From Alviniconcha marisindica (lineage: Eukaryota; Mollusca; Gastropoda; Provannidae), in NCBI GenBank assembly GCA_018857735.1, contig JABMCL010001253.1, positions 217,501 to 281,500 of the forward strand: a stretch of DNA of 64,000 bases, in the 5' to 3' direction. The stretch's first letter is position 1, and every line of letters starts with the position of its first letter. The notes below the pieces were generated by a model that saw only the letters and a program-made list of their open reading frames with translations, searched no databases and had not been told where the DNA came from. Position numbers and translations under genes: made by a program. Below, piece after piece: positions 54,701 to 63,240 of the stretch.

Positions 54701-55415
54701 AGGGGTAGATGGGGTATTCTGGTTTACAGCATGTATTTTGTGTTTTATTCTTATTTTATAGAGACCTCATGCAAGATCACAGGGATGGGAAGGGGGGGGG
54801 GGGAGGGGGGCAGATATTGGATTTATCGATTTATCTTTGCATCTGCATAATGGGGGATGGTGGGGGGGTGGGGGGGGGGGGGGGATACTCTGGCTTACAG
54901 TTTGTATTTTGTGTTGCATTCTGAGTTAACAGAGACCTCACGCAAGATAACCTGGCAAAGGGTTTGTTGTTGTTGTTTTTGGGGGTGGAGGAGAGGGTTC
55001 TTAGATTTACCTTTTGCATTTCCAAAGCGGGGGGGGGGGACTTTTTTTGTTTTGCCAAGCACATCTTTGTGGGGCTTTTATTCATTAACATGCATCCATC
55101 CAGGGTTTCCAGTGCACACATATTGTGTTGCATTCCAATTTACTTTTTGTGTTGTGGCTTTGCAGAGACCTAGAGCAAGATCACGTGGTGCACCCACCCT
55201 CACCTTGGAGCAAATCGCACCTGTTCTACAATGAGCACCTCATTGTCCTCTGCTTCGTGGTGGTGCTAGCAGCCATTTTTCTCTACATGAAGCGGCTTCG
55301 CCTGTGCCCCAAACGCACAGACTTGTCACGCGTTCCGTCCATGTCATACTTCATGACTGAAGAGGATCAGCTGGAGCAAGGAGTGCGTTATGTTAAAGGG
55401 CAAGGCTACTTGTGA
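44625..55415 (+). CDS. ENTPD4: ENTPD4/ENTPD7-type nucleoside diphosphatase (GDA1/CD39 family), 5' end unresolved
   Basis: These enzymes hydrolyse UDP and other nucleoside di- and triphosphates in the lumen of Golgi, lysosome or endosome, and have a membrane anchor at each end. Nine exons join in phase to 588 codons plus TGA (human ENTPD4 has about 616). Counted from the first full codon, the N-terminal anchor is at about 17-42, ACR1 DCGSSGSR at about 70, ACR2 ATAGMRM at about 154, ACR3 EGVYAWI with the catalytic Glu at about 198, ACR4 DMGGGSVQIAYE at about 243, ACR5 YGFSEFWYT at about 395 and the C-terminal anchor at about 528-548. Disulphide cysteines and N-glycosylation sequons are present. 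ENTPD4 and ENTPD7 cannot be separated with certainty. The first exon starts in phase 2, so the start codon lies upstream; a candidate micro-exon is at 37091-37107. Confidence 0.93.
45481..45631 (+). CDS. ENTPD4: ENTPD exon: ACR2
   Basis: Acceptor CAG ends at 45480, donor GTAAGT is at 45632; phase 1 in, phase 2 out. It encodes LSSYEDNPADASEHIKKLL then KHKETPLYILATAGMRMIPK. ATAGMR is apyrase conserved region 2. Confidence 0.95.
45725..45990. repeat. TA microsatellite followed by two short tandem duplications
   Basis: A TA tract lies at about 45730-45782. Next come two copies of about 44 bp (CTAATAGGGGTCAATAC start) and two of about 56 bp (GTAAGCTTTAAGTGCCTCAC start). All are intronic. Confidence 0.8.
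46570..46880. repeat. Minisatellite of about 73 bp, four to five units
   Basis: TTAAGGCAGTTGTTTCAGTG starts units near 46590, 46631, 46704, 46776 and, diverged, 46851; the first unit is short. Each has a C-rich second half (CACCCCCTTCCCTCC, then ACACCCCCTCACCC). It is intronic, and the proline-rich open frames over it are artefacts. Confidence 0.85.
47199..47365 (+). CDS. ENTPD4: ENTPD exon: ACR3 with catalytic glutamate
   Basis: Acceptor CAG ends at 47198, donor GTGAGT is at 47366; phase 2 in, phase 1 out. The product AQDNILKDLHTDLTKEFEF leads to VIPGKTEGVYAWIAVNYALD. The Glu before GVYAW is the general base in this family. Confidence 0.95.
47560..47775 (-). mobile_element. SINE-like element, minus strand
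   Basis: On the minus strand, TCAAGTTTCATCCC resembles a degenerate B box. It is followed by GAGGGACTTTCCCC and TTGTGCAGACTCC, shared with the body of the element at 34,690 (AAGGGACTTTTCTC, AGTGCAGACTC). The A box is weak. It lies in the intron between ENTPD exons 3 and 4. Confidence 0.45.
48440..48870. repeat. Dispersed-type repeat with two related halves
   Basis: Two halves share an AACCTTTTGYAACCAA block (near 48507 and 48826) and a CAAGGTCACA block preceded by further GGYCAAGG units (about 48588-48607 and 48741-48756). This is the form of an abundant molluscan interspersed repeat known to me only by its motifs. No coding capacity is seen. Confidence 0.45.
48891..49135 (+). mobile_element. 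tRNA-derived SINE in the intron before ENTPD exon 4
   Basis: The head has an A-box-like ATAGCTCAGTGGTATGGA and a B-box-like GCTTCAAGTCCC about 40 bp later. The body includes TTTTCTTCTCCAGGGTCAGC and CACATAAAAAGATCCTGGTC followed by ATTCTGCCA, a pattern common to gastropod SINEs. The tail ends near GAATAAAGTGAC. The anticodon arm is not tRNA-like, so this is not a functional tRNA gene. Confidence 0.7.
49185..50370. repeat. 59/60-bp satellite with a 179-bp higher-order repeat
   Basis: About 17 monomers run from GTGACCATCNNTTACAGG through GACAAATGTA and CCTGCACTGTTG to GGTGCAAAGA. Three monomer types recur in the same order, giving near-identical 179-bp blocks that start at about 49533, 49712 and 49891. 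The last monomers (50222-50370) are diverged and end about 40 bp before exon 4. The open frames through the array arise from the repeat. Confidence 0.9.
50411..50526 (+). CDS. ENTPD4: ENTPD exon: ACR4
   Basis: Acceptor CAG ends at 50410, donor GTGAGT is at 50527; phase 1 in, phase 0 out. SALIDVQLPDGQVHRRSRT is followed by VGMIDMGGGSVQIAYEVTDE. The DMGGGS loop binds the nucleotide phosphates. Confidence 0.95.
51017..51195 (+). CDS. ENTPD4: ENTPD exon after ACR4
   Basis: Acceptor CAG ends at 51016, donor GTAGGT is at 51196; phase 0 in, phase 2 out. It encodes MIAEFNLGCQETDIEHTYRV and YVTTFLGYGANSAIDRYQDA, strongly conserved in ENTPD4/7, plus an N-Y-T glycosylation sequon. Confidence 0.95.
51250..51310. 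repeat. Single-ended copy of the AATTAGCG-type terminal repeat
   Basis: CACAGGGGAGTTAAGTGGCG followed by CTTGAACGACATCA resembles the terminal repeat of the MITE at 18,631 and the sequence next to the LINE at 63,196. No second arm is clear. Confidence 0.4.
51735..52053 (+). CDS. ENTPD4: ENTPD exon: cysteine-rich region and ACR5
   Basis: Acceptor CAG ends at 51734, donor GTAAGA is at 52054; phase 2 in, phase 0 out. DPCLPPGMPLTTEDD leads to cysteines in YYECKARLEP and CSHGPCSFNG, then FYGFSEFWYTMEDVYRMGG. This is the longest ENTPD exon. Confidence 0.95.
52729..52811 (+). CDS. ENTPD4: ENTPD exon 7
   Basis: Acceptor CAG ends at 52728, donor GTGAGT is at 52812; phase 0 in, phase 2 out. It encodes EFCSTSWSQLETWYKQKLY then PKADDHRFK, aligned with the YCxTxWS...HRLK segment of ENTPD4/7. 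Confidence 0.93.
52903..53791 (+). repeat. 101-bp tandem array duplicating the splice acceptor and start of ENTPD exon 8
   Basis: Eight full copies of a unit of about 99-101 bp (exon-like starts at about 52992, 53092, 53191, 53292, 53393, 53494, 53594 and 53693), plus a partial copy at about 52903. Each carries a CCCTGGCAG acceptor (one has CCCTAGCAG) and then GTATGAATGCATCAAGTCAG and TGGATGTCAGTG, which equal the first 35 or so bases of exon 8 except for TAT in place of TTT. The rest of the unit is intron tail, with a TTTAAC branch-point-like site. Confidence 0.95.
53792..53953 (+). CDS. ENTPD4: ENTPD exon 8
   Basis: Acceptor CAG ends at 53791, donor GTTAGC is at 53954; phase 2 in and out. 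It encodes FECIKSAWMSVVLHQGFKFP, then the DVQWTLGALIYRTRFLPLR stretch that is nearly invariant in ENTPD4/7. Vertebrates have Tyr where this exon has its first Phe; the upstream decoys encode Tyr. Confidence 0.95.
53965..54320. repeat. Intronic tandem duplication of about 155 bp
   Basis: GTGAAACTGCTTTGACAGTG occurs at about 53978 and 54131. Each copy is followed by TGACCTAAAAATA and ATAGTTTTGAGAAGAACCA. Two copies are clear; a further CAAATCAGGCTAG is shared at their ends. Confidence 0.85.
54620..55165 (+). repeat. Diverged tandem repeats duplicating the acceptor and start of ENTPD exon 9
   Basis: Exon-9-like starts AGACCTCATGCAAGATCAC (54762) and AGACCTCACGCAAGATAACC (54933) follow AG acceptors after GTATTTTGTGTT-type text, as does the real exon start at 55166 (AGACCTAGAGCAAGATCACG). 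G-rich runs separate the copies. A weaker relative may lie near 54631. Confidence 0.8.
55166..55415 (+). CDS. ENTPD4: ENTPD exon 9: C-terminal anchor and stop
   Basis: Acceptor CAG ends at 55165; TGA is at 55413-55415. RDLEQDHVVHPPSPW leads to HLFYNEHLIVLCFVVV and LAAIFLYMKRLRLCPKR, giving the second membrane anchor and a cytosolic tail that ends KGQGYL. The position and hydrophobicity match the family. Confidence 0.94.
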
Positions 55416-55750
55416 TGTCTGCCTCAGTGAGGGGCTATTTACTGTGAAGCCTGCTTTGTTGAGAAGCGCCAGTCTTTAGACTACTTTAGGTTTCCAGAAC
55501 TAGCTGGAATTACAGCTGTTTCTTTATTTTTGAGTTGCCAAGAGGAGACGTGCAAACCACACTTTTGTCATTTAGAAGAGTATTTCCTGTTCTTTTTGTT
55601 TTGTTCATTTTTTGTTTTTGTTTTTTTAATTTTCAGGTTTGGGAGTCTTTTTTCTTTTGGGTTTTTTACAGACTTTGATTGTAAATTCTGGGGTGTGTGG
55701 GGTTGCTCACACATTTTCAGCCAGTCTTTCACTTTAATTTCTGCTTAACA

Positions 55751-55798
<48 letters not shown>

Positions 55799-56370
55799 TC
55801 TTCCTCTTTCTCTGGTTCTTTTTACCATTGGAGTTTGTTGGTTCGTGTATGTTGTTTTTGTTGTTGTTTTTCTTTGTTTTTTTGCTGTTGTCTTTTCCCC
55901 CATCTTTCCTTCTGTCTTTCTTCTGTTTTTTTCCTTCTTGTATGCTTCATTTTTTTCCTTGGCTAAAACAGCCAGGCAAACTTGGCTAAAAGCAGGCAAA
56001 CTTCAGTCTAGGTGGTCATACAAGTCTCTTTCTCTTGGTGGGTTTTTGCTGTGTTATTCTGTGATATACGTTATACATATCACACTTGCATAAGCGAAAG
56101 AATTACTAACGAACTAAATGATCTCATTCGTTTCATGCCATTGCTCATTTCCTCTGATGTTCCTTTTGTTTGCTGCCGCAGTGTAATTCTAGGCAAGAAA
56201 AAACGTGGCTTAGTGAGGCGTCACTTATCCTACATCTCTTGACTTTGTTCACACGTGGTTAGACCTAAACACCACCTGGCTCAGTGACAGTACTTTAGCC
56301 TGCAGCACCTCTGAGAGATGATTGTCGGCAGTGCGACTCATTGCAGTGGCAGTTAGCTGCGAAAATTGTT
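55416..56370 (+). other. ENTPD 3' UTR start
   Basis: This is non-coding, T-rich sequence after the stop, with a CT microsatellite at about 55752-55796. No protein similarity is seen. Confidence 0.5.
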
Positions 56371-56710
56371 TGTGAAGTTGGCATCACCCAGCTGCAAAAG
56401 CTGCCTTTATTCCTTGGGGATGGGGTTGGGGGGGGGGGGGGGTGACATTCCAAATGGCACAATAAAGTATACCAAATGTAAACGGACACCACTGTTTATT
56501 TGGTGGCAACTTTTTCATAGGGCTACTTTAGGTTTAGGTTGGTCCCACTCAGCTGCAGCTGGCTTCCCTCTGCATTAGGCAACCTTAATTTCTTGGGGAG
56601 CAAATCCCAAATGACACAGTAAAATAATGTACGCAGACTGTAAACGGGTGCCATCGTTATGCACATGGTTTACATTTGGTGGTCATTTTTTTTATAGGGA
56701 AACTTTGTGT
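56370..56710. repeat. Diverged tandem duplication of about 190 bp
   Basis: GCTGCAAAAGCTGCCTTTAT near 56391 and GCTGCAGCTGGCTTCCCTCT near 56551 begin two copies. Both continue through CCAAATGRCACA, GTAAACGG and ATTTGGTGG to ATAGGG. The first contains AATAAAG (56461), a possible polyadenylation signal; the second has lost it. Confidence 0.7.
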
Positions 56711-57232
56711 TACGGTGTGGCTGTAACCACAGTGAATTGTTTGGGTAAAAAATGATGTTATGGATGAATTGCTCATGAATTTTTGTATTAACCTTCTTCT
56801 TTTTTCTTTTCTTTTTTCTCTTGCTTGATGGTGTTTCTTGTCTGCAGACAAGGAAGTGGCCACCAGTGTGGGGTTGTTTTTCAGGGGGAGTGCATATAAG
56901 AATTGTAGAACTAGATGGTTCTGTAGTTTAGGCGATGTCATCACCTAGGTGTGCGTAGAGTTAGGAATGCACCTGTGCGTGGTGTACATACTTTTGCTGT
57001 GAAGCTCTTCCAGAATCGCCCTGACATCCAAGAAAGAGATCTTGAAGTAGTGCAGTTGTTTTCTTTATTTGGTGTTTGTCAAGGTGGGGGGGGGGGGGAG
57101 GGGCTTTCCTTTGAAGGACAATCATACCAGCCCTGTCGTTTTGTTGGGTTGTGTATTTATCAGCTTTTAACTCTGAACCCAGAGTTGAAATATCCATAAC
57201 TTGCCCAGTGATAAGATAATGCTTTTATCCTT

Positions 57233-57621
57233 GATTCAATGCCGTTGAAGTCAATGCCTTTGAAGTGAAATCCTTTGAAGCGTAACCTCAGGCGCTAAAT
57301 CCATGAAAGCAAATGCATTTGGAGCTTCCTCTTCTTCTTTGGCATCCCAGGATTGTCGTCAGGCTTCTGGCTTGATGGCATTGATGAATATGGCTGTCTG
57401 TAGCAGGTCCTCTTTGGAGCCCAAGAGCTTTCATGCAGGCGTGGTTCCTTAGAGACAGTGTCATGTCTGTGCTTTCTCCTGTGGGGGGCAGAACTGCAGT
57501 GTGTGTGTGTATGTGCTCATGTGTTTGTGTGTGTATGTGTGTGTGTTCGCACGTGTGTGCTTGTGTGTGTGTGTGTGTGTGCGCGTGCGCACAAGTGCAT
57601 TTTTATGTGCATGAGCATGTG

Positions 57622-57653
<32 letters not shown>

Positions 57654-58112
57654 CTACACACAGTGCTGCTGTGTATGAGAGATTTGGTGATTGGGGATGG
57701 ATGGCTCAGGTCAGTTGTAGCCTGCCCAGGGCAACCTCCAAAGTTGACTTTAGTGTACACATTTATCATGGTGGTATGTGAAACCGCCGTACACTAAAAT
57801 CTTTTCCTCCCTTAAAACAATGTATTCCCCCCACTCTGTTGATCAGTGCAGTTGTGTATTTTTCAGTTCTGTGAAGTGGCACAGACTGATGTTTTTGAGT
57901 TCTTACTCATACGTGTCACATTATATACAACTTGAAAAACCTGTCCAAAACACCACAAACTCCAAGTGTATTAGCAATCATGAGCACAGTTTGTAGCAAT
58001 CGGTGTGATTCAGCCCAAAGGCCTTTGTCACAATGACGTTCGCTCCAAAGGATTTCACTCAGCGGACTCGTTTCAGAGGAATTCTCCCACGAGGCATTCA
58101 CTTCAATGGTAT
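57233..58112. repeat. Inverted pair of short degenerate repeat arrays, about 880 bp apart
   Basis: The left part (57240-57285) has units like AATGCCTTTGAAGTG and AAATCCTTTGAAGCG. The right part (58020-58112), read on the minus strand, has CATTGAAGTGAATGCC and GTGAAATCCTTTGGAGCG. Between them lie a GT tract and unassigned text. It could be a non-autonomous transposon; the family is unknown. Confidence 0.45.
57498..57655. repeat. GT/GC-rich microsatellite block
   Basis: Interrupted GT dinucleotides. The cysteine-valine and threonine-histidine open frames through it are artefacts. Confidence 0.9.
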
Positions 58113-58544
58113 GAGATGTTTATTCTTTCTCAAAATTAATGATTAACTGGTTACTCTGTGCCGTGAATTATGTGCTGGCAATACAAAACTGAAAGGATAA
58201 TAACAACAACAAAAAAGACCTTTAATCCTTTATTGCCAAATTAATATCACATCAAACAAAGGAGATCTCCTTTACCTACTACCGTGTCATGCCGTCAGCA
58301 ACAGTGTGGCTGATGGCATGTATTCCACATGTACTCCACAATGGAGGGTATGCCTTTGAGCTGTGTTTTCAAGTGTTTCAGCCCCACTACATGTGTGTCA
58401 AAAATGTACAGCATTAACAGTGCACCCAGCCTTTGAGCGCCCACCTCAGATCCACCCCTGGCCCTTTGATCATTGTTTCATTCAAATGTGTTTGCAGTTG
58501 ACTGATGGGACGCTCATGATACTCCCACCAGGCGTGTTTCTGGA

Positions 58545-58745
58545 TGTGGTGTGTGTGTGTGTGTGTGTGTGCATGTGTATGAGTGCGTGCGTGTGTGTGG
58601 GTGGGTGGGTGGATGGGTGTAACGTGTGTGTGTGTATCTATGTGTACCTGTGTATGTCTGTGTGTGTATGTCTGGAAGTGTGTCTCTGTGTATATATCAG
58701 TGTGAATACGTGTGTGTGTGTGCGTGCATGCGTGCGTACGTGTTG
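58545..58745. repeat. GT-rich microsatellite block
   Basis: Interrupted GT dinucleotides with GGGTGGGTGGAT variation. No coding signal. Confidence 0.9.
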
Positions 58746-60100
58746 TTATTAGAGAGGCTTGGGGGGGGGGGGGTCTGGTAAATGTAGATTTGCATTACAA
58801 GCATCAATTTTGATCCTGATTTGACAAACACTTCATTTCACAAATTTTAAAGTTGATTTAAAAAAAAATCTCAGTGCTGTTAAAGGTGCTTAACATGACT
58901 GTTAAAGATGAGCTTACTGTCAGGTGCAGTAAAGATATGACTGCAAAGGCTTGCACATTTTCCAAATAAATAGCAATTACTATTTTGAAATGAGTTTACC
59001 TGTTAATGGTTAGCTCTTCTTTCTTATCCTTATTCTTTTTTTCTTTTTCTTTTTGTAATGTGACTCACATTAGGCTTGGGAGTGTCATAGTGTGATCATG
59101 GGTATTGCATTCATTATGAAAAGTAGATCCATTAGAGAAAGAGAAAGGATTTTTTTTCCTTAAAGTATTTCATACTTCGTTAAAGTATTTTTGATAGTGT
59201 TTTATTCATTATAGGCTAAAATAGACAGGTCAGTAAATAATGATGTCAATAGACAGGTCAGTAAATAATGATGTCTTTACATGTAGACTTGTATTTATGC
59301 ACAAAATTGTCGAAAAAAAGACTTAATATTTTAAAAAATTTTAATGTGTGACCCAGTTGCCAGTATTTCTCTACTTTTATATCCAATATTTTTTGGCCAT
59401 TAAGTGCTTTTCTTTCTCCCCCCCCCACCTCCCCCCACCCCCACAACCACCCCTCTCCACCCTACTTTATTATGTACTTTTGTTTGCTGTGGTGGAGAAC
59501 ATGTATTTGCCATGTAGAATAGCTGTGGCAGGTGAAGTGACAATGATAGATGGTGTTGACAATTTCCTGAAGGTCTTGATGTTTATGTTAATACTCACAG
59601 TGGCTCGTGCTTTTTATGGCTTGATTGAATTGAACTGGCCTAGGCCTTGCTAGTGAACTGTCTGACTCCAGAAGATGACTTGAGGAGTGAACAAGTGCAC
59701 TGTTTTGTTCGAGAGGATAATGAAAGAGTGATCCAACACTACTTGGGTGAAGAGTACTCGTAAAACTGTACATAAAATGAAAGTGTCAGTGCGGATGGGT
59801 GCCCGTGTCATTTCCCTGTTGATTTTGTGTCTTTCATAAATTCATGTGTGTGTGTTAAAGAGTCTTCTTGGGAATCTCATTCAAAAATGTTATCCTCTAA
59901 CCAGGGCTAAAAAACATCCAAAGGAAATGTAATGAAAAGCACAACGAATTTAGAAGAAAAAAAGTTTGGTGTTTGTCATAATTATGTTCTGTGCTTTGTA
60001 TGTGTGTGTGTTTTTGAAGAAAAACAGATCAGATGTGTGACTGCAGTCAGCTAAGTGGGATGTTCCCTGCCATCAGAATGAGAATATACTTCAGTGTAAA
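58746..60100. other. ENTPD 3' flank, no gene seen
   Basis: AT-rich text with a C-rich tract near 59420-59455 and a 27-bp tandem duplication (AGACAGGTCAGTAAATAATG) at 59224-59275. Nothing with protein similarity. Confidence 0.4.
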
Positions 60101-60834
60101 GCCATGGGCAAGGTTAGCATTATTCACATGACTGGCTGCATGGGTTTTGTGTTGAACCTCTGTTGCATTCTCTTCACCATATTGCTAAATAGCAGAAGAC
60201 TGTATATGTATGTACACAACAGAAACTTCAAAAGACAAAGTGATTGGAACTGGCCAAAAGTTCTTTTTCCTGACAGATTTTTGTCTGAAAAGAGCAAAAA
60301 AAATGTTAGGAAAGAATACAGCAGGGCTACGTCTATTACTGTGTCTTGGGCGCAGTTTCTGCTTTCAGTGAGTTTGTGTCAAAAAGTTTCCGTTGGATGT
60401 GTACACCTGTTATGTACATGTAAGATTTACAACTACTGGAAATGCTTTGTTATTACTTCTGTACAGTATTCAAAAGTTGCTTTACTTTTCAGCAAAACTT
60501 ATTTGGCAATGATCAAAGTGAAATTCAAGGGCATTTTTTGGTCCCCATCATTTTTATGTAAAATAACTGTCCATTCGTTACCTATCAAAAGCAATATTAC
60601 TGGAAATGTGCACATTGTTTTGTGTTGTCTGGATAAGATGCAATCATTTGAACCTTGGAATGCTGGCAGTCCCTTCTCTTTCAGCTAGAATCTTTCCTGT
60701 CAGCTTCAGTGTTGCTTTAAATATGTGTAGAATCAAATACATTATATGTCACGAGTACAGGTAGCTACCTACATGTTCATTCGCTTCTTCTTCCTTTTCA
60801 TTCTTTGTGTGTGTGTGTGTGTGTGTATGCGTGC

Positions 60835-60873
60835 ATGTGTGTTTGTGCAATAAAGTAGAATAGCTATGTGCCA

Positions 60874-60931
<58 letters not shown>

Positions 60932-60965
60932 AATAAAGTAGAATTGCTGTGTGCCAGTATTGCTC
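60835..60965 (+). terminator. Duplicated polyadenylation signals with GT-rich downstream elements
   Basis: GTGCAATAAAGTAGAATAGC (AATAAA at 60849-60854) and a second copy (AATAAA at 60932-60937) are each followed by TGTGCCAGTAT. After the first comes a long GT tract, the form of a GU-rich downstream element. They could end a long ENTPD 3' UTR; no transcript data can be read from the sequence. Confidence 0.45.
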
Positions 60966-60999
60966 TTTCACCTGCTTGCTAGAACATGACTGTGTTGTT

Positions 61000-62420
61000 A
61001 CACTTTGAGATTTAAATGTGGTGTTGTTACACTTAGAGATTTAAATGTGGTGCAGTTCTGGAGAGAGAAAAATCCTATCTTTATCAGGGCTATGTATTTG
61101 TCTGAGAACAGCATTTTACTGTTCACATTAAGTGCAGTTTTCTGCTGTATGAAGTACCAAAAAGTATTAAGTTCCCAAAAAAGCAGTTGTACACCCCCCC
61201 CCCCACCCCCCACCCCCCACCCCCGCCCCACCCCCATCCCCTTTTAAGATAAAAATTTCAGCTGTAATTTCGATTAATGTTTCTCAACGAAGTTGTTTAG
61301 CTCCTGTTTGTTAATTTGGACCTGTTTCTGCAACCTGTAATTGTGTGGTAAGGTTTTGTGACAACATTTGTATATGTTTGTTCAGTATTTCATTGGTTTG
61401 TAGGATGTTCGGTATTTCATCGGTTTGTAGGATGGTTGGTTGGACTCTTGTCCATTGTAGTTTAAATGTGTGGTTGTTGCTACAGTGACAAAGTCATGCA
61501 CAATACACTTTGTGCGACTGTGGTGTGTGTTTTGTGAGATAACACGTTGTTGTTTTTCTGGCTTTGCCCATCAGTGTGAATTGTCTGTATGTAAAAAAAA
61601 AATCTTGTTCTTAGCATTGCAGCCAGCTTCCTAGTCCTGGAAAGGCTGGTTGCAATACTGTCTAGCTGGTTTATTTGTGCACAGTGTGCACATTATTTTC
61701 TTTTGTTTGAGGTCCTGTTTTGGTGAGTTTTGACTGGTTGATTTTAATTGAACTGGTGCGTGCGACTGAGGTTGAATGCTGCTGAAAACATGTGGCTGAT
61801 ATTCAATTCAGACACAGATGTTACCTGTGGGATTGAACTGTGAAATAAAGTGGGATATTTATAGCTGCGTGTGCCACCATTGATTACATCTGCATCTCTT
61901 TCTTTTCTTCTGATCTCCTTCAGGTGATGTGAGTGAGTGTGTGCAGGAACCTACATCCCCAACCTTCCCCCCCCCCCCCACCCCTCACCCCACCCCCCCC
62001 GGGAATGAAAAAAAAAAACGTGCACCAAAAAACTAACAAACTTTGTGGGTTATCCACAATCATCAAACTTTTGAGGTGCAGTTCAGCCCACAGAATGAAA
62101 TAAAATCGTCACTCCCGAATCCTTTTTTTTTCTTCTTTTTTTTCTTTTTCTTTTTTTCTTCTTTCTTTCTCTAATTCAAACAAACAAACAAACAAACAAA
62201 ACAGAAATAAAGAAAATTATTTTAAAAACCAGCCGGTCACAGGCACGCGCGCACGCACTCGTACTTATCTTCATCCCCGCTTCCAAGCTCACAACCCTCA
62301 CCGCCCCGCCCCCCTCCCCCCACACCCCCCACCCCAACGCCCCACCACACCCCCTACCGCCCCCCTCCCCCCCACCCCGGCTGACGCACAGATCCAGTGT
62401 CAAGACAAAACACGTGTTAC
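61000..62420. other. Intergenic, homopolymer-rich
   Basis: It contains a 28-bp tandem duplication (GAGATTTAAATGTGGTG, 61006-61052), C-rich tracts near 61193, 61965 and 62300, a T/C tract near 62120, and AATAAAG near 61843. No gene is recognised. Confidence 0.4.
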
Positions 62421-62424
62421 ATTG

Positions 62425-63010
62425 CCAAATAATGACTGCACAACGGCTTACGCGGAATGCTGCTGGAAGGATCCGAACAACGACGTAAGAAGAACGAACA
62501 ACAGACTGGATCTCTGCCGCAGGAGCCTCCGATCTGTTATCCGATCCTGCTTGTCTCGTCGGCTGTGTCAGTTCGGTTTGCTGTCAGTGATTGGTGATGA
62601 CGGGCCAATTTTTCTCGGCAAAGCGCATCTCGCTGCTTGCTTCTTTTATTTGTCAAACCGACGGTGATTTATTTCTCGGCTTTTTCGCCAGGGGCTGGGA
62701 GGGGGGGGGGAGTGTGGACGGGGGTATGAGACACAGAGAGAGAGAGAGAGAGAGAGAGTGCATTGCCGGCTAGGAGTCTGTGAATGCGTCTGCGTATGCA
62801 ATGCGTTTGCGGTACGTGTTCGGTAATTGGCAACATTGCGATAGTGTACGTAGGCTGAATCCAAAATGCGTCTGTGCTGCGTTTGTGGTCCACGCCCGTT
62901 TTTGCCTACTGTTGCGTGAATTTCCGATCGCTCTCCCACAACCACGGCGACAACTCCATCTCCTACCAGGAAGCCAGAATATTTCTACCAGGAAGCCACA
63001 ATATTTTTGA
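62425..63010. promoter_or_regulatory. CpG-rich segment, possible promoter or 5' exon of an unseen gene
   Basis: CpG density is clearly higher than in the surroundings over about 550 bp, for example around 62448-62490, 62520-62610 and 62820-62950. It contains a 20-bp direct repeat, ACCAGGAAGCCASAATATTT, at about 62966 and 62987. No protein similarity is seen in either strand. The direction of any transcript is unknown. Confidence 0.35.
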
Positions 63011-63087
63011 AACGGAAATGAAAAATCGAAAGTGGGGGAGAAAAACACCTCACACACACAAACACACACTCGCACGCATATGGTGCT

Positions 63088-63240
63088 TTACGTCCACAGA
63101 AACCATGAAACAGAACACAGGCCTACATAATGTATTTGTATGTCCGTGGCACAGACCCTCACTGAAGACGGTCTTCAAGTCTGCCCCCTTCTCAACAGAC
63201 AGGGGAGTCAATTAGCGTTCCGGAAAGACGTCCGTTCAGT
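63088..63240 (-). repeat. Non-coding 3' region next to the LINE
   Basis: It includes GTGCTTTACGTCCACAGAAAC (shared with about 2861-2883) and GGGAGTCAATTAGCG with GAAAGACGTC, related to the MITE ends at 18,631. It is probably part of the LINE 3' UTR or a neighbouring element. Confidence 0.45.

Noticed and set aside
62646..63215. Overlapping frames in the CpG-rich segment as an exon
   Set aside because: None has recognisable protein similarity or convincing splice sites; high GC lowers stop frequency and explains the frames.
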